NCBI GenBank assembly: GCA_035472475.1
Contig: DATIPA010000007.1
Coordinates: 1 to 23,893 of the forward strand
From: JAFAXD01 sp035472475
GTDB taxonomy: Bacteria > Pseudomonadota > Alphaproteobacteria > Rhizobiales > Xanthobacteraceae
Reading direction: 5' to 3'
Length of the DNA stretch: 23,893 bases
Shown here: piece after piece, positions 15,115 through 22,360 of the stretch
How the letters are laid out: every line of letters starts with the position of its first letter
Position numbering within the stretch: position 1 is the stretch's first letter
Program-made: the position numbers and the translations under genes
The notes under the pieces: generated by a model
The model's database searches: none
What the model saw: only the letters and a program-made list of their open reading frames with translations
Told to the model about the DNA's origin: nothing

Positions 15115-16077
15115 TCAAGTTTGGAGCTGGCGCGCGATAAATGCCTTGACCACCTCGCGCGCCTTGTCGGTCTGGGGACCCGGTTCCGCGACCCATTCAT
15201 GAACGGCGTTTTCGAACAGGCGATAGTCGCAGGCGCCGCCGGCAGCCTTGTAGGTCTTGGCGAATTTTTCCTGCACCTCCGGTAACACGTTGTCATCGAG
15301 CGCGCCCTGCATGATGAGGAACGGCACCGGGGTGACCTTTTCCTCGCGCTCGAGAATTTCCTGCGGGTTGCTCTCGTGGATCACCTCCCACGGATTGAAG
15401 AACACCTTGTTGTTTTTCACCATGGCCTCGTTGTGCCGCCGCTCCGCGTTTTCATAGCGGGCAAAGGTGTTGCTGATTGGCGAGCGCGTCGCGACGTAGG
15501 CGACGGTGGCGTCGATATTCGGCGCGGCGGCAAGAGGAATTGAATTGTAGCGCGGATCGCGCGGACGCATCGCTAAAAGCTCTGCGACGTGACCGCCGCT
15601 GGAGGATCCGTAGACACCGATCTTCGAGGTGTCGCCGTTCCAGATTGCGGCATTCGCCTTCAGCCAGCGCACGGCGTAATTGGCGTCCTGCACGCAGGCC
15701 GGATATGGCGCTTCAGGCGCAAGGGTCATGTCGATGGCGACGACCAGCAGGCCGCTCGCAGCCAGTGCGCGATCCATCGGCTCTTCAGCGAAGCGGTCTT
15801 TTCTGTTCCACGCACCGCCATGCAAATCGAGAACGGTCGGAAAGGGTCCCGGCCCTTTCGGCTGGTAAATTCGCGCCATCAGCATCCGGCCGGCACTGTT
15901 GCGCCGAAGCTCGACTTCGGAGACGGCAAGATCGAACTGGGCGGCGGGATTGTACGTGGGGGCGCCGGCTGCATGCGCCGCGCTGGGCCAGAGTGTGCGC
16001 GCAGCGGGCAGGCTCATCGCGCCCGGGGCAGCCATTAGCTTGAGAACGTCACGCCGCACGAACGTGCCTTTGTTCAA
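15115..16077 (-). CDS. Exported alpha/beta hydrolase (hormone-sensitive-lipase/carboxylesterase type)
   Basis: The 320-residue protein starts with a twin-arginine-like signal (VRRDVLKLMAA, about 7-17) and an Ala-rich cleavage region near 34-40, so it probably acts in the periplasm. The esterase fold is clear: oxyanion HGGAW (86-90), nucleophile elbow GSSSGG with S159, acidic D261 or D262 in GALDDNVLP, and H293 in AVHEW. A lid-like segment lies at about 195-235. The substrate is unknown; a small ester is likely. TTG 16077 is chosen because GGGAGG lies about 7 bases upstream. It converges on the dihydropteroate synthase gene and is probably unrelated to H4MPT synthesis. Confidence 0.88.
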   Translation of the reverse strand: MNKGTFVRRDVLKLMAAPGAMSLPAARTLWPSAAHAAGAPTYNPAAQFDLAVSEVELRRNSAGRMLMARIYQPKGPGPFPTVLDLHGGAWNRKDRFAEEPMDRALAASGLLVVAIDMTLAPEAPYPACVQDANYAVRWLKANAAIWNGDTSKIGVYGSSSGGHVAELLAMRPRDPRYNSIPLAAAPNIDATVAYVATRSPISNTFARYENAERRHNEAMVKNNKVFFNPWEVIHESNPQEILEREEKVTPVPFLIMQGALDDNVLPEVQEKFAKTYKAAGGACDYRLFENAVHEWVAEPGPQTDKAREVVKAFIARQLQT

Positions 16078-16152
16078 GTTCGCCTCCCATCAGAGCAATT
16101 TGCTTGCGGCTACAATACCCGACTTTGGCCAAGGCTGCAGCTCCATGCTCTC

Positions 16153-16523
16153 TCACTTGGCACAGTCGGTCAGTTGCTTTTCCTCAATCGAGAAAACCGC
16201 GCCATCCTTCACCTCGACATTCCGCACAATGCAGGTGCGGCCGGCCTTGTCGGCGAGTTTGACGTCGTAACGGCCGGGGTCGATTCCGGTGATGCGCAGC
16301 CGCTCGTCATGATCACCGTCCCGTCGCGATCGTTCCGGCATTGCTCGACGCCCCATGTATTCTTTCCAGCCGGGGAGAGTTGAAGCTGTGTAATCGTGTT
16401 GATTGTGAGATTCCAGAATCGAATGCCCTTGCGATCCTGCGCCAACCCATCGGAGTCCGCAAAAACCAGCGTCAACGCAACCAAACCGAAGGCAAGGGGC
16501 TCGCCGGGAAACATGCGCGACAT
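16153..16523 (-). pseudogene. Small secreted protein of unknown function, broken by a -1 frameshift
   Basis: Two minus-strand frames join into one plausible protein. The first (from ATG 16523) gives a signal peptide followed by IRFWNLTINTITQLQLSPAGKNTWGVEQCRNDRDGTV. The second (ending at 16153) gives DHDERLRITGIDPGRYDVKLADKAGRTCIVRNVEVK and a terminal LTDC. One base is missing near 16314-16315; restoring it gives about 123 residues. The ATG has GGGAG about 8 bases upstream and overlaps the HAD gene stop (TGATG), so it was co-translated. Function is unknown. The pair of Cys near the end and the DHDERL region suggest a small beta-rich periplasmic domain. It could be a sequencing error. Bases 16078-16152 upstream of the hydrolase hold no gene. 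Confidence 0.75.
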
Positions 16524-17200
16524 CAGCGTCTCCCTTTCATCCGGTGGACCAGCTCGGCAACAGTAGCCGGCAAGTCGGTCATCGCCGAGATAATCAGATC
16601 GGCGCCGGCCTCCGCCAGCCGCGCGGTCAAGTCCTCGGTCGCGTGACTTGCGCCCGTAAAACCAATACTCGCCATGCCGGCAGCGCGAGCGGCCGCAATG
16701 CCCAGTGGCGAATCTTCGATCACGATCGCTTGCGACGGGGCTTCGCCCAAGCGTCGCGCGGCCAGCAGGAACAGATCAGGGGCAGGCTTGCCGTGCATCA
16801 CCTGCGCGGCGCTAAAGACATGCGGTCCGAACAACGGGGCCAGGCCGGTCACTTCGAGCGAAAGCGCCAAACGCTCGGGTGCCGAGGATGAGGATACGCA
16901 CCGCGGATGGGGAAGGGCGGCAACGGCTGCGGCCGCACCCGCGACCGGTTTCAACTCTCGACGAAAACGCGCGATCAGTTGCTGAGCGGCCTCCTTGCCC
17001 AGATCGTCCGGGATTGGTCGGCCCAGAATCTCGCCCGCACGCGCCAGAACATCGTTGACGCTGCGGCCGCCAAAAACGTGGGCACACTCAGCCGCGCTCA
17101 TGCCATGCCCCAGACTCGTCATGAGTTCCGCGAGGGCTTCGCTCGCCAGCACCTCCGAGTCAACCAGCACCCCGTCGCAATCGTAAATCAACAGCGTCAT
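16523..17200 (-). CDS. HAD-superfamily phosphatase, subfamily IA
   Basis: The 225-residue product has the complete HAD set: nucleophile motif YDCDGVLVDSE (D7, D9), motif II VSSSSAPERL (about 102-111), K138 in HGKPAPD, and motif III IEDSPLGI (E162/D163). A helical cap lies at about 15-80. The pattern is closest to phosphoglycolate phosphatase or beta-phosphoglucomutase-like enzymes acting on small phosphorylated metabolites; the substrate cannot be told. The gene starts 15 bp after the ABC ATPase gene and overlaps the small secreted protein gene, so it belongs to the ABC transporter transcript. Confidence 0.88.
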   Translation of the reverse strand: MTLLIYDCDGVLVDSEVLASEALAELMTSLGHGMSAAECAHVFGGRSVNDVLARAGEILGRPIPDDLGKEAAQQLIARFRRELKPVAGAAAAVAALPHPRCVSSSSAPERLALSLEVTGLAPLFGPHVFSAAQVMHGKPAPDLFLLAARRLGEAPSQAIVIEDSPLGIAAARAAGMASIGFTGASHATEDLTARLAEAGADLIISAMTDLPATVAELVHRMKGRR

Positions 17201-17215
17201 ATCGAGCGCCGCACC

Positions 17216-17974
17216 TCACGCCTTGATTGCCGGGTCGAGCGGCCCTCGCAAATGCCCGACGACTTCGGCTTTGGCGACGCTGAGTTCAGTCGCGGTTCGG
17301 CGACCCCGCGGTACGCGGATCGGAACCTCGGCCAGCACCTGCGCGGGCCGCGCGGAGAGCAGGAAGAGCCGGTCTGCGAGCCTAACCGCTTCGTCCAAAT
17401 CATGGGTCACAAGCAACGTCGTTACGGCGCGGCTCTCGACCAGGACCGACAGCTCGTCGCGCAGCTTGGATGCCAGCGCATCGTCGAGAGACACGAACGG
17501 CTCGTCGAGCAGGAGCAGCTCCGGTCCCACCGCAAAGGCGCGCGCCACGGCGACGCGCCGCGCCAGGCCGAGTGACAGTTCGCCCGGATAGTGCAAACGA
17601 TGCTGGGTGAGCTCGAGAACGTCAAAAAGCGTCACAAGTGCAGATTCGCTGACGCTTGGGGCAACCAGCCGAACATTGTCTTCGACAGTCCGCCAGGGAA
17701 GCAGCCGCGGTTCCTGGAATACCATGGCCAGTCGGCCTCGCTCGGGCGCGACAACTTTGCCGTCATAGTCCACATCGATGCCGGCGATGATCCTCAGCAT
17801 CGTCGTCTTGCCGCAGCCGGAGGGGCCTACCAGCACGCCGAGTTCCCCGCGCGCCAACGTGAAGGCAATGTCGCGCAGCACCTCAAGCGGCTGGCCGGTC
17901 GCTGCGGCGTAAGCCTTGCGGACGATGCGAACATCAAGCAGTTCGGAGCCGCCAGCGCGACGCGCGTCGTTCAA
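17216..17974 (-). CDS. ABC transporter ATP-binding protein (SsuB/TauB-like)
   Basis: This is the ATPase of an importer in the nitrate/sulfonate/taurine family. With the TTG start at 17974 it has 252 residues, with Walker A GPSGCGKTT (50-58), Q-loop FQEPRLLPW (86-94), Walker B LLLLDEP (153-159), D-loop SLDD and switch H191 in THDLDEA. The signature segment reads LSLGLARRVAVARA rather than LSGGQ. The start is uncertain: the upstream open frame has no ATG near the conserved region and overlaps the permease gene. TTG 17974 gives a 41-base overlap with that gene, and later CTG codons are possible. Confidence 0.87.
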   Translation of the reverse strand: MNDARRAGGSELLDVRIVRKAYAAATGQPLEVLRDIAFTLARGELGVLVGPSGCGKTTMLRIIAGIDVDYDGKVVAPERGRLAMVFQEPRLLPWRTVEDNVRLVAPSVSESALVTLFDVLELTQHRLHYPGELSLGLARRVAVARAFAVGPELLLLDEPFVSLDDALASKLRDELSVLVESRAVTTLLVTHDLDEAVRLADRLFLLSARPAQVLAEVPIRVPRGRRTATELSVAKAEVVGHLRGPLDPAIKA

Positions 17975-18671
17975 TGGGTTGCACCACCAGAGTTTCAATC
18001 GCCAGGATGACGACGACGAACGCGAGCGCATAGGCAAGAATTCGCGTGACGTCAAACAATTGGAACGCGATGCCGATCTCGAAGCCGACGCCGTTCGGCC
18101 TCCCCAGCAACTCAACGATCAAGACGATCTTCCAGACCAACGAAAGTCCGGATCGGCCGGCCGCGGCGAGATACGGCGCGAGCTGCGGAATGACGATATG
18201 CCGCAGCGTCCTCAATCGTGGCATCGCAAACACCTTTGCCATCTCGTCGAGCGCGGGATCGAGAGCGCGCGCACCCTCGCGAACCGTGACAATCGCGGTG
18301 GGCAGCTTGTTGATGGCAACTGCCAGGATCGCGGCGACCTCCGTCAAGCCGCCCCACAGATAGGCCAAAACGATGATGACCAGTGCCGGCAGATTGAGAA
18401 GGACGACCAGCCAGCTGTCGCCCAGCTGATTGACCAAGGCAACGCGACCCATCAGCAGCCCAATGGCACTGCCGATCGTCATGGCGAGGGTGAAGGCGAC
18501 AAGGACGCGTACGAGTGTGACGCCGAGTTGAAAGAAGAGCTCGCCCGACCGTGCCTCGGTCAGGATCGCATTCAGCACCGTCATCGGCGCCGGCAGCATC
18601 TGCTCGCCGGCAAAAAACGAGCCGATGTACCAGACGATGACGAGCAGCCCGAGCGACACCAGCCTAAGCAT
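17934..18671 (-). CDS. ABC transporter permease (SsuC/TauC-like)
   Basis: A 245-residue inner-membrane permease with about six hydrophobic segments, beginning with LVSLGLLVIVWYIGSFF (about 4-20). It has the cytoplasmic EAA-type loop around MAKVFAMPRLRTLRHIVIPQLAPY, which docks on the ATPase. The start is ATG 18671, two bases after the stop of the binding-protein gene. The longer open frame upstream has Arg/Gly-rich filler antisense to that gene. With its neighbours it forms a one-permease, one-ATPase importer. Confidence 0.9.
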   Translation of the reverse strand: MLRLVSLGLLVIVWYIGSFFAGEQMLPAPMTVLNAILTEARSGELFFQLGVTLVRVLVAFTLAMTIGSAIGLLMGRVALVNQLGDSWLVVLLNLPALVIIVLAYLWGGLTEVAAILAVAINKLPTAIVTVREGARALDPALDEMAKVFAMPRLRTLRHIVIPQLAPYLAAAGRSGLSLVWKIVLIVELLGRPNGVGFEIGIAFQLFDVTRILAYALAFVVVILAIETLVVQPIERRASRWRLRTA

Positions 18672-18673
18672 CG

Positions 18674-19660
18674 TCAACTCCGTGGGCGCGCCCGATAGAA
18701 CGTCCCTGGCGCCAGCTCCTTGCCGGGTCCAACCAGCGCCGACCCACCGAGCTCCGCGAGCACGCCGTAGAGGGCGCGGGCGTCGGCTTCCTCCTGTTCG
18801 ATCGGGCGGCGTGGAATGCCGGCTCGATAGTGATCGCGATATAGCTTCAATATTGCCGGATCCGCGGTCCCGACCGATGGCGCGATGCGCTCCCACTCGG
18901 CATCCGAGGACGCCAGGATATCTTTCGCTTTTGTGCTGACGTCGAGAAAGCGGGTCAGGACTGCCGGATGCCGTGCAGCCCAATCGTCATCGAACACATA
19001 GCCGACCATGGCCGGATGTGCCGTAACGCCGAGCTTGGGCAGAACATCCGCAACATCGGCGACCCGGCGCATCCCGCGTGCCTCCAAGCTCACACAAATG
19101 TTCCAGTAATTGAGAGTCGCGTCGATCTCGCCTTGCAAAGTCTTCTCGGCCAACAACGTCGGCGCGCCGTAGACAATGGTTGCTTGGGTCCTGAGGTCGA
19201 TGCCATCCCGCATGAGTGCGGCCCGCAGCAAAAGCCAGCTTTTATCGATCGGGCCGCCGGCAACGGCAAGCCTGCGGCCCGGCAGATCCATGAGGTTGGC
19301 GATCGGAGAAGCTCGCGAAACCATGACCGCGCCGAGAGCGCTCGAGTAGGGGTAGAACACGAGCCGCGCGCCAAGCCCCCGCTCGCGCGAAACCCACGTC
19401 CAGTCGGAGACAACGAGGTCGGCCGCTCCGCCCCGCAGGGCAACCTTGCCGGCCTCGGGGCTCGCGAGCTCCATTGCTTCGATCGTCAGGTGCGCCTGCT
19501 TGTCGAGCCCATGGGCGCGGATCACGTCGAGTTCCCACGCGAATGTCCCGGTTTTTTGCGCCACGACTCGAATTTTATCTTGTGCGCACGCTGAACCGGA
19601 AAGGAGCGCGGCCGTCGCCAGAGTACCGATGCGTGCGTAACGCCTGCAGGTCCGGAGCAT
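18674..19660 (-). CDS. ABC transporter periplasmic substrate-binding protein (NMT1/SsuA-like)
   Basis: A 328-residue secreted binding protein. The signal peptide (MLRTCRRYARIGTLATAALLS, cleavage after about SGSACA) precedes a mature region typical of SsuA/NMT1-like proteins, with KIRVVAQKTGTFAWELDVIRAHGLDKQ, GGAADLVVSDWTWVSRERGLGARL and LAVAGGPIDKSWLLLRAAL. The ligand is unknown. I chose ATG 19660 (GGAAG about 8 bases upstream). ATG 19681 with GGAG 6 bases upstream is nearly as good and would add seven residues before the signal. It is first in the transcript with permease, ATPase, HAD phosphatase and the small secreted protein. Its position beside the XoxF region suggests a link to methanol oxidation, which is inference. 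Confidence 0.88.
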   Translation of the reverse strand: MLRTCRRYARIGTLATAALLSGSACAQDKIRVVAQKTGTFAWELDVIRAHGLDKQAHLTIEAMELASPEAGKVALRGGAADLVVSDWTWVSRERGLGARLVFYPYSSALGAVMVSRASPIANLMDLPGRRLAVAGGPIDKSWLLLRAALMRDGIDLRTQATIVYGAPTLLAEKTLQGEIDATLNYWNICVSLEARGMRRVADVADVLPKLGVTAHPAMVGYVFDDDWAARHPAVLTRFLDVSTKAKDILASSDAEWERIAPSVGTADPAILKLYRDHYRAGIPRRPIEQEEADARALYGVLAELGGSALVGPGKELAPGTFYRARPRS

Positions 19661-19775
19661 CACGAAATCTTCCGAGATCATCCATCTCTCCGTCATCCGA
19701 TCCTACTTGAGCACCGGGCTCAAGGGCCTATGATCGCGCCTCACCTGCGGCATTTGGTCGATAGGACGGGAAATC

Positions 19776-20138
19776 GTGTGGTCGCGTGCCCAATCGCTGC
19801 GTGTAGGCTTCTTTGCGCTGATGGCGCTCAGCCCGATGGCTCTGGCGTTCGCCGCCGATGCAACGAATGACTACCCGACGTCAGCGCGCGCCGACTACGT
19901 CTTTGCGTGCATGAAGAGCAATGGCGACACCCGGCAGGCGTTGGAGCAGTGTTCCTGCTCGATTGATGTCATCGCATCGATCATGCCCTACGAGCGCTAT
20001 GTCACCGCCGAATCCGCGCTGAGCCTTGCTCAGGTCCCCGGGGTGTTCGGCACGATGTTCCGCACATCCGAACAGGCGAAGTCGGCCGCCAATGATCTGC
20101 GGCGGGCGCAGGCTGAAGCCGAAGTCCGCTGTTTTTGA
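19776..20138 (+). CDS. Small secreted four-cysteine protein of the XoxF neighbourhood, function unknown
   Basis: No function is known to me. The 120-residue product has a clear signal peptide (about 1-27, cleavage near AFAADA), then YPTSARADYVFACM (C45), EQCSCSIDVIASIMPYERYV (C59, C61) and a C-terminal AQAEAEVRCF (C119). Four Cys in the mature part suggest two disulfides or metal/redox binding in the periplasm. I recall related proteins near methanol dehydrogenase genes but cannot verify it here. GTG 19776 is supported by GGACGGG upstream. It is convergent with the SoxYZ-like gene (32-bp gap) and divergent from the ABC transporter (115-bp gap, which must contain both promoters). Confidence 0.78.
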   Translation: MWSRAQSLRVGFFALMALSPMALAFAADATNDYPTSARADYVFACMKSNGDTRQALEQCSCSIDVIASIMPYERYVTAESALSLAQVPGVFGTMFRTSEQAKSAANDLRRAQAEAEVRCF

Positions 20139-20170
20139 AGCCTCGGGCCGGAACGCGGTCGCGTCGCGCA

Positions 20171-20998
20171 CTACATCTGCGCGTCCACCGGCCAACCACC
20201 GTTGAACACGTGATTCTCGGTATCGGTTGCTTGCGCGCGCAGGGACTTCGCCCCATTCGGTACGTACGTGAACCGGATGTTGGGGTCCTGGGAGATCGAG
20301 ATTCCGCCGTCCATCGATAGGATGAGATCGTCTCCCTGCCAGACTTTCAGGTCGTGGACAAAGAACGGCGGGACGTAGAGGCGGGTGACCTGATCCATCT
20401 GCAATCCGGAATTGTTGGGATGGCGGATCATGACCTGCGCTTCCCGCGCGCGGCTGGTTCGCGTGTCGGTATCGCCGGCAAACTGCCGCATTCGCATCTG
20501 ACCGAGATTCGCGGCGGCTTCGTCGGTGTTTTTCGCGGTCGGTGCGGAGCACCCACCCGACGCCTTCACGTAGGTTTTGACGACGTAGAGGTTGCCATCG
20601 CTGAGTTCGGCGACGGCGTGGACGTTGGTGTAGGAGTCGACCCGCACGCGCGTCGAAATCGACGAAACACCGGAATTTGCTCCGAGCGTGAACGTGGCGG
20701 CAACCGGCGACGGATTTTCATCAATGACGATCGTAAAGACTTTGACGCGCCGGCCGTCGCCGGCGGGCAAGGTTGACCGGACCGTGACCGGTACGATTGC
20801 GGCATCTTCAGCCCGATAGGGCATTTCGATCGCAAGCAAACCGGTGCCGTCAAGAAGCGCTCGGCCGTTGAACGCGTTGGAGGCTATATCGGGCCAGGGA
20901 TCGTCCTTGTCCTCGCCCAGCGTTGTCCCGATGCCGAGCCCGAGCACTGCAATCGCGAGACCGGCCACACAGGCAAAACGAAATCTCGCTCCGGACAT
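20171..20998 (-). CDS. Quinoprotein-associated SoxYZ-like fused carrier protein
   Basis: The 275-residue secreted protein fuses a SoxY-like and a SoxZ-like domain. A signal peptide (about 1-28) precedes the SoxY-like part (about 35-155), which ends in KASGGCSAP with C150. In true SoxY this is the terminal GGCGG Cys that carries sulfur intermediates. The SoxZ-like part (about 165-275) has MIRHPNNSGLQMD and FFVHDLKVWQGDDLILSMDGGISISQDPNIRFTY. Such fusions are known next to PQQ-dependent alcohol dehydrogenases, where the role is not settled. ATG 20998 has AAGGAG 9 bases upstream. It lies 34 bp after the metallo-hydrolase gene and is likely co-transcribed with it. No other sox genes are present. 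Confidence 0.88.
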   Translation of the reverse strand: MSGARFRFACVAGLAIAVLGLGIGTTLGEDKDDPWPDIASNAFNGRALLDGTGLLAIEMPYRAEDAAIVPVTVRSTLPAGDGRRVKVFTIVIDENPSPVAATFTLGANSGVSSISTRVRVDSYTNVHAVAELSDGNLYVVKTYVKASGGCSAPTAKNTDEAAANLGQMRMRQFAGDTDTRTSRAREAQVMIRHPNNSGLQMDQVTRLYVPPFFVHDLKVWQGDDLILSMDGGISISQDPNIRFTYVPNGAKSLRAQATDTENHVFNGGWPVDAQM

Positions 20999-21032
20999 CG
21001 GCGCATCTCCTTCAGAAAACCGCGGCCGACTT

Positions 21033-21974
21033 TCACTCCCACTCGAGTTCGGCAAAGGCCGCTGTTGCGTTGCGCGCATTATAATCCTCGAACAGCTCCC
21101 AGTAACCCTTTTCCGACTGACCGGCTGTTTGCGCGGCGATATCGATTGGAGCGCCGCGCGCGATCAGAACCCTCACATCGGCGAGCAGCCGCTCGAAGTA
21201 GCGCCGTTGCGCTGCGAGAGCTTGCGGCCAGTCGTCGATCACGGGCCCATGGCCTGGAACGACCCGCGTCGCGGACATGCGGGCCAGCGTGTCCGTCGTA
21301 GCCAGCAAGCCGCGAAGGCTTCCGTCGTCGACCGGTACGTGCCGCACGAACACGAGATCGCCGGTAAACAACGTTCCGGTGGTTTCGTCCTGCACGGTGA
21401 CGTCGTTGTCGGTATGGGCCGTCGGCCAAGCCTTCACCAAAAGGGCTCGTCCGCCAAGATCAAGCCGCAGTTCGTTGTCGACGACGAGCGTAGGAGGGAT
21501 GATCGCCACGCCGGCCATGACCTCGGGCCCCATGATCCGCCGGAAAGCGTCGATGTAGAACGACCCGCGCACGGCGAGCGCTCGCGGGAGATTCTTGTGT
21601 CCCACAAAGATCGGCTGTTCGCCGACGAATGCGGCATTGCCGAACACATGGTCGGGATGCAGGTGCGTATTGATGACGTAGCGGACCGGCTTGCCCGTTT
21701 GGTTGCGGATGGCAGCAAGTAGCCGGCTACCCTCGCGGACGCTGCCGCCGCTGTCGATCACCGCCACCGCATCGCCGCCGATCACAAACCCCACGTTGGC
21801 AATCGCGCCCTCGTTGTCGCGGCTCATCAGTGCGATGTCCCCGATATGCACGAAAACGCCTGGCGCGACCTGCGTGACGGCGAGCGGAGACGGGAGTTGT
21901 TCGGAGTGACAGGCGGGTGTTGCGTTGAAGCCGAACGTCAGCGTTGCTCCGAGGACTGCACAAAAACGGTTCAT
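21033..21974 (-). CDS. Secreted metallo-beta-lactamase-fold hydrolase (quinoprotein relay/SoxH-like)
   Basis: A 313-residue exported MBL-fold protein. A signal-like N-terminus (about 1-22, ending near ATPAC) precedes the domain. Zinc ligands are complete: THLHPDH with H104, H106, D108 and H109; H187 in AHTDND; D206 in LFTGDL; and H242 in PGHGP. Its setting beside a SoxYZ-like carrier and a PQQ dehydrogenase matches the SoxH-related quinoprotein relay zinc metallohydrolases; the substrate is unknown, perhaps a thioester or thiol adduct on the SoxYZ-like carrier. ATG 21974 is chosen because the signal sequence follows directly; the open frame upstream extends into the xoxF promoter region. C22 may make it a lipoprotein, but the lipobox fit is poor. 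Confidence 0.88.
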   Translation of the reverse strand: MNRFCAVLGATLTFGFNATPACHSEQLPSPLAVTQVAPGVFVHIGDIALMSRDNEGAIANVGFVIGGDAVAVIDSGGSVREGSRLLAAIRNQTGKPVRYVINTHLHPDHVFGNAAFVGEQPIFVGHKNLPRALAVRGSFYIDAFRRIMGPEVMAGVAIIPPTLVVDNELRLDLGGRALLVKAWPTAHTDNDVTVQDETTGTLFTGDLVFVRHVPVDDGSLRGLLATTDTLARMSATRVVPGHGPVIDDWPQALAAQRRYFERLLADVRVLIARGAPIDIAAQTAGQSEKGYWELFEDYNARNATAAFAELEWE

Positions 21975-22360
21975 TGTCGCGCGTCCATCTACCGTATCCG
22001 ACTCTTGAACGACCGACGCGCCGCTCGATCCCTGAGATATTGCGGGAGCTTCACGCTTCGCTTTTGGTCGCGACGTCGGGACGACCCCATCGATCGACTG
22101 TAGATCGCTGCTCGGTTTTTGTTGTTGCGGTCCAAAAAACCCAAGCGTAGACTTTACACTGGTTTCCGGCTTCAAGGGCGTCAGCCAAACGGGAATACTG
22201 ACGTTTCTTCGTAAGCTAGGCGGGGCACCGGAGTGTCCCCATGCCTCGCGCTTGCTGTGACACGCTGCCGGAAGCTCTTCCCATCGAACGGGTGCCGTCG
22301 CGCGGCACGTTGTGGCCTCGTGTCGGTCAGCCCGCGACGGTATCGCAGGGAGGACTCATC
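21975..22360. promoter_or_regulatory. Intergenic region between the metallo-hydrolase gene and xoxF, with leader hairpins
   Basis: This 386-bp gap between divergent genes must hold promoters for both. I see no credible gene. A weak rightward promoter candidate is TTGCGG (22125-22130) and TAGACT (22148-22153), 17 bases apart. Two inverted repeats lie closer to xoxF: an imperfect one with GGGG/CCCC arms at 22222-22240, and a perfect GTGCCG-TCGCG-CGGCAC at 22292-22308. GGGAGGA lies about 6 bases before the xoxF ATG. Promoter assignment is tentative; the repeats and ribosome site are seen. Confidence 0.45.

Noticed and set aside
17916..18698. Plus-strand open frame of 260 codons opposite the ABC permease
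   Set aside because: Its translation is full of Asp, Gln and Arg with no domain; it is the complement of membrane-segment codons.
20171..21974. Thiosulfate-oxidising Sox system
   Set aside because: There is no soxA, soxX, soxB or soxCD; SoxY and SoxZ are fused and the carrier Cys is internal, which fits the quinoprotein-associated type.
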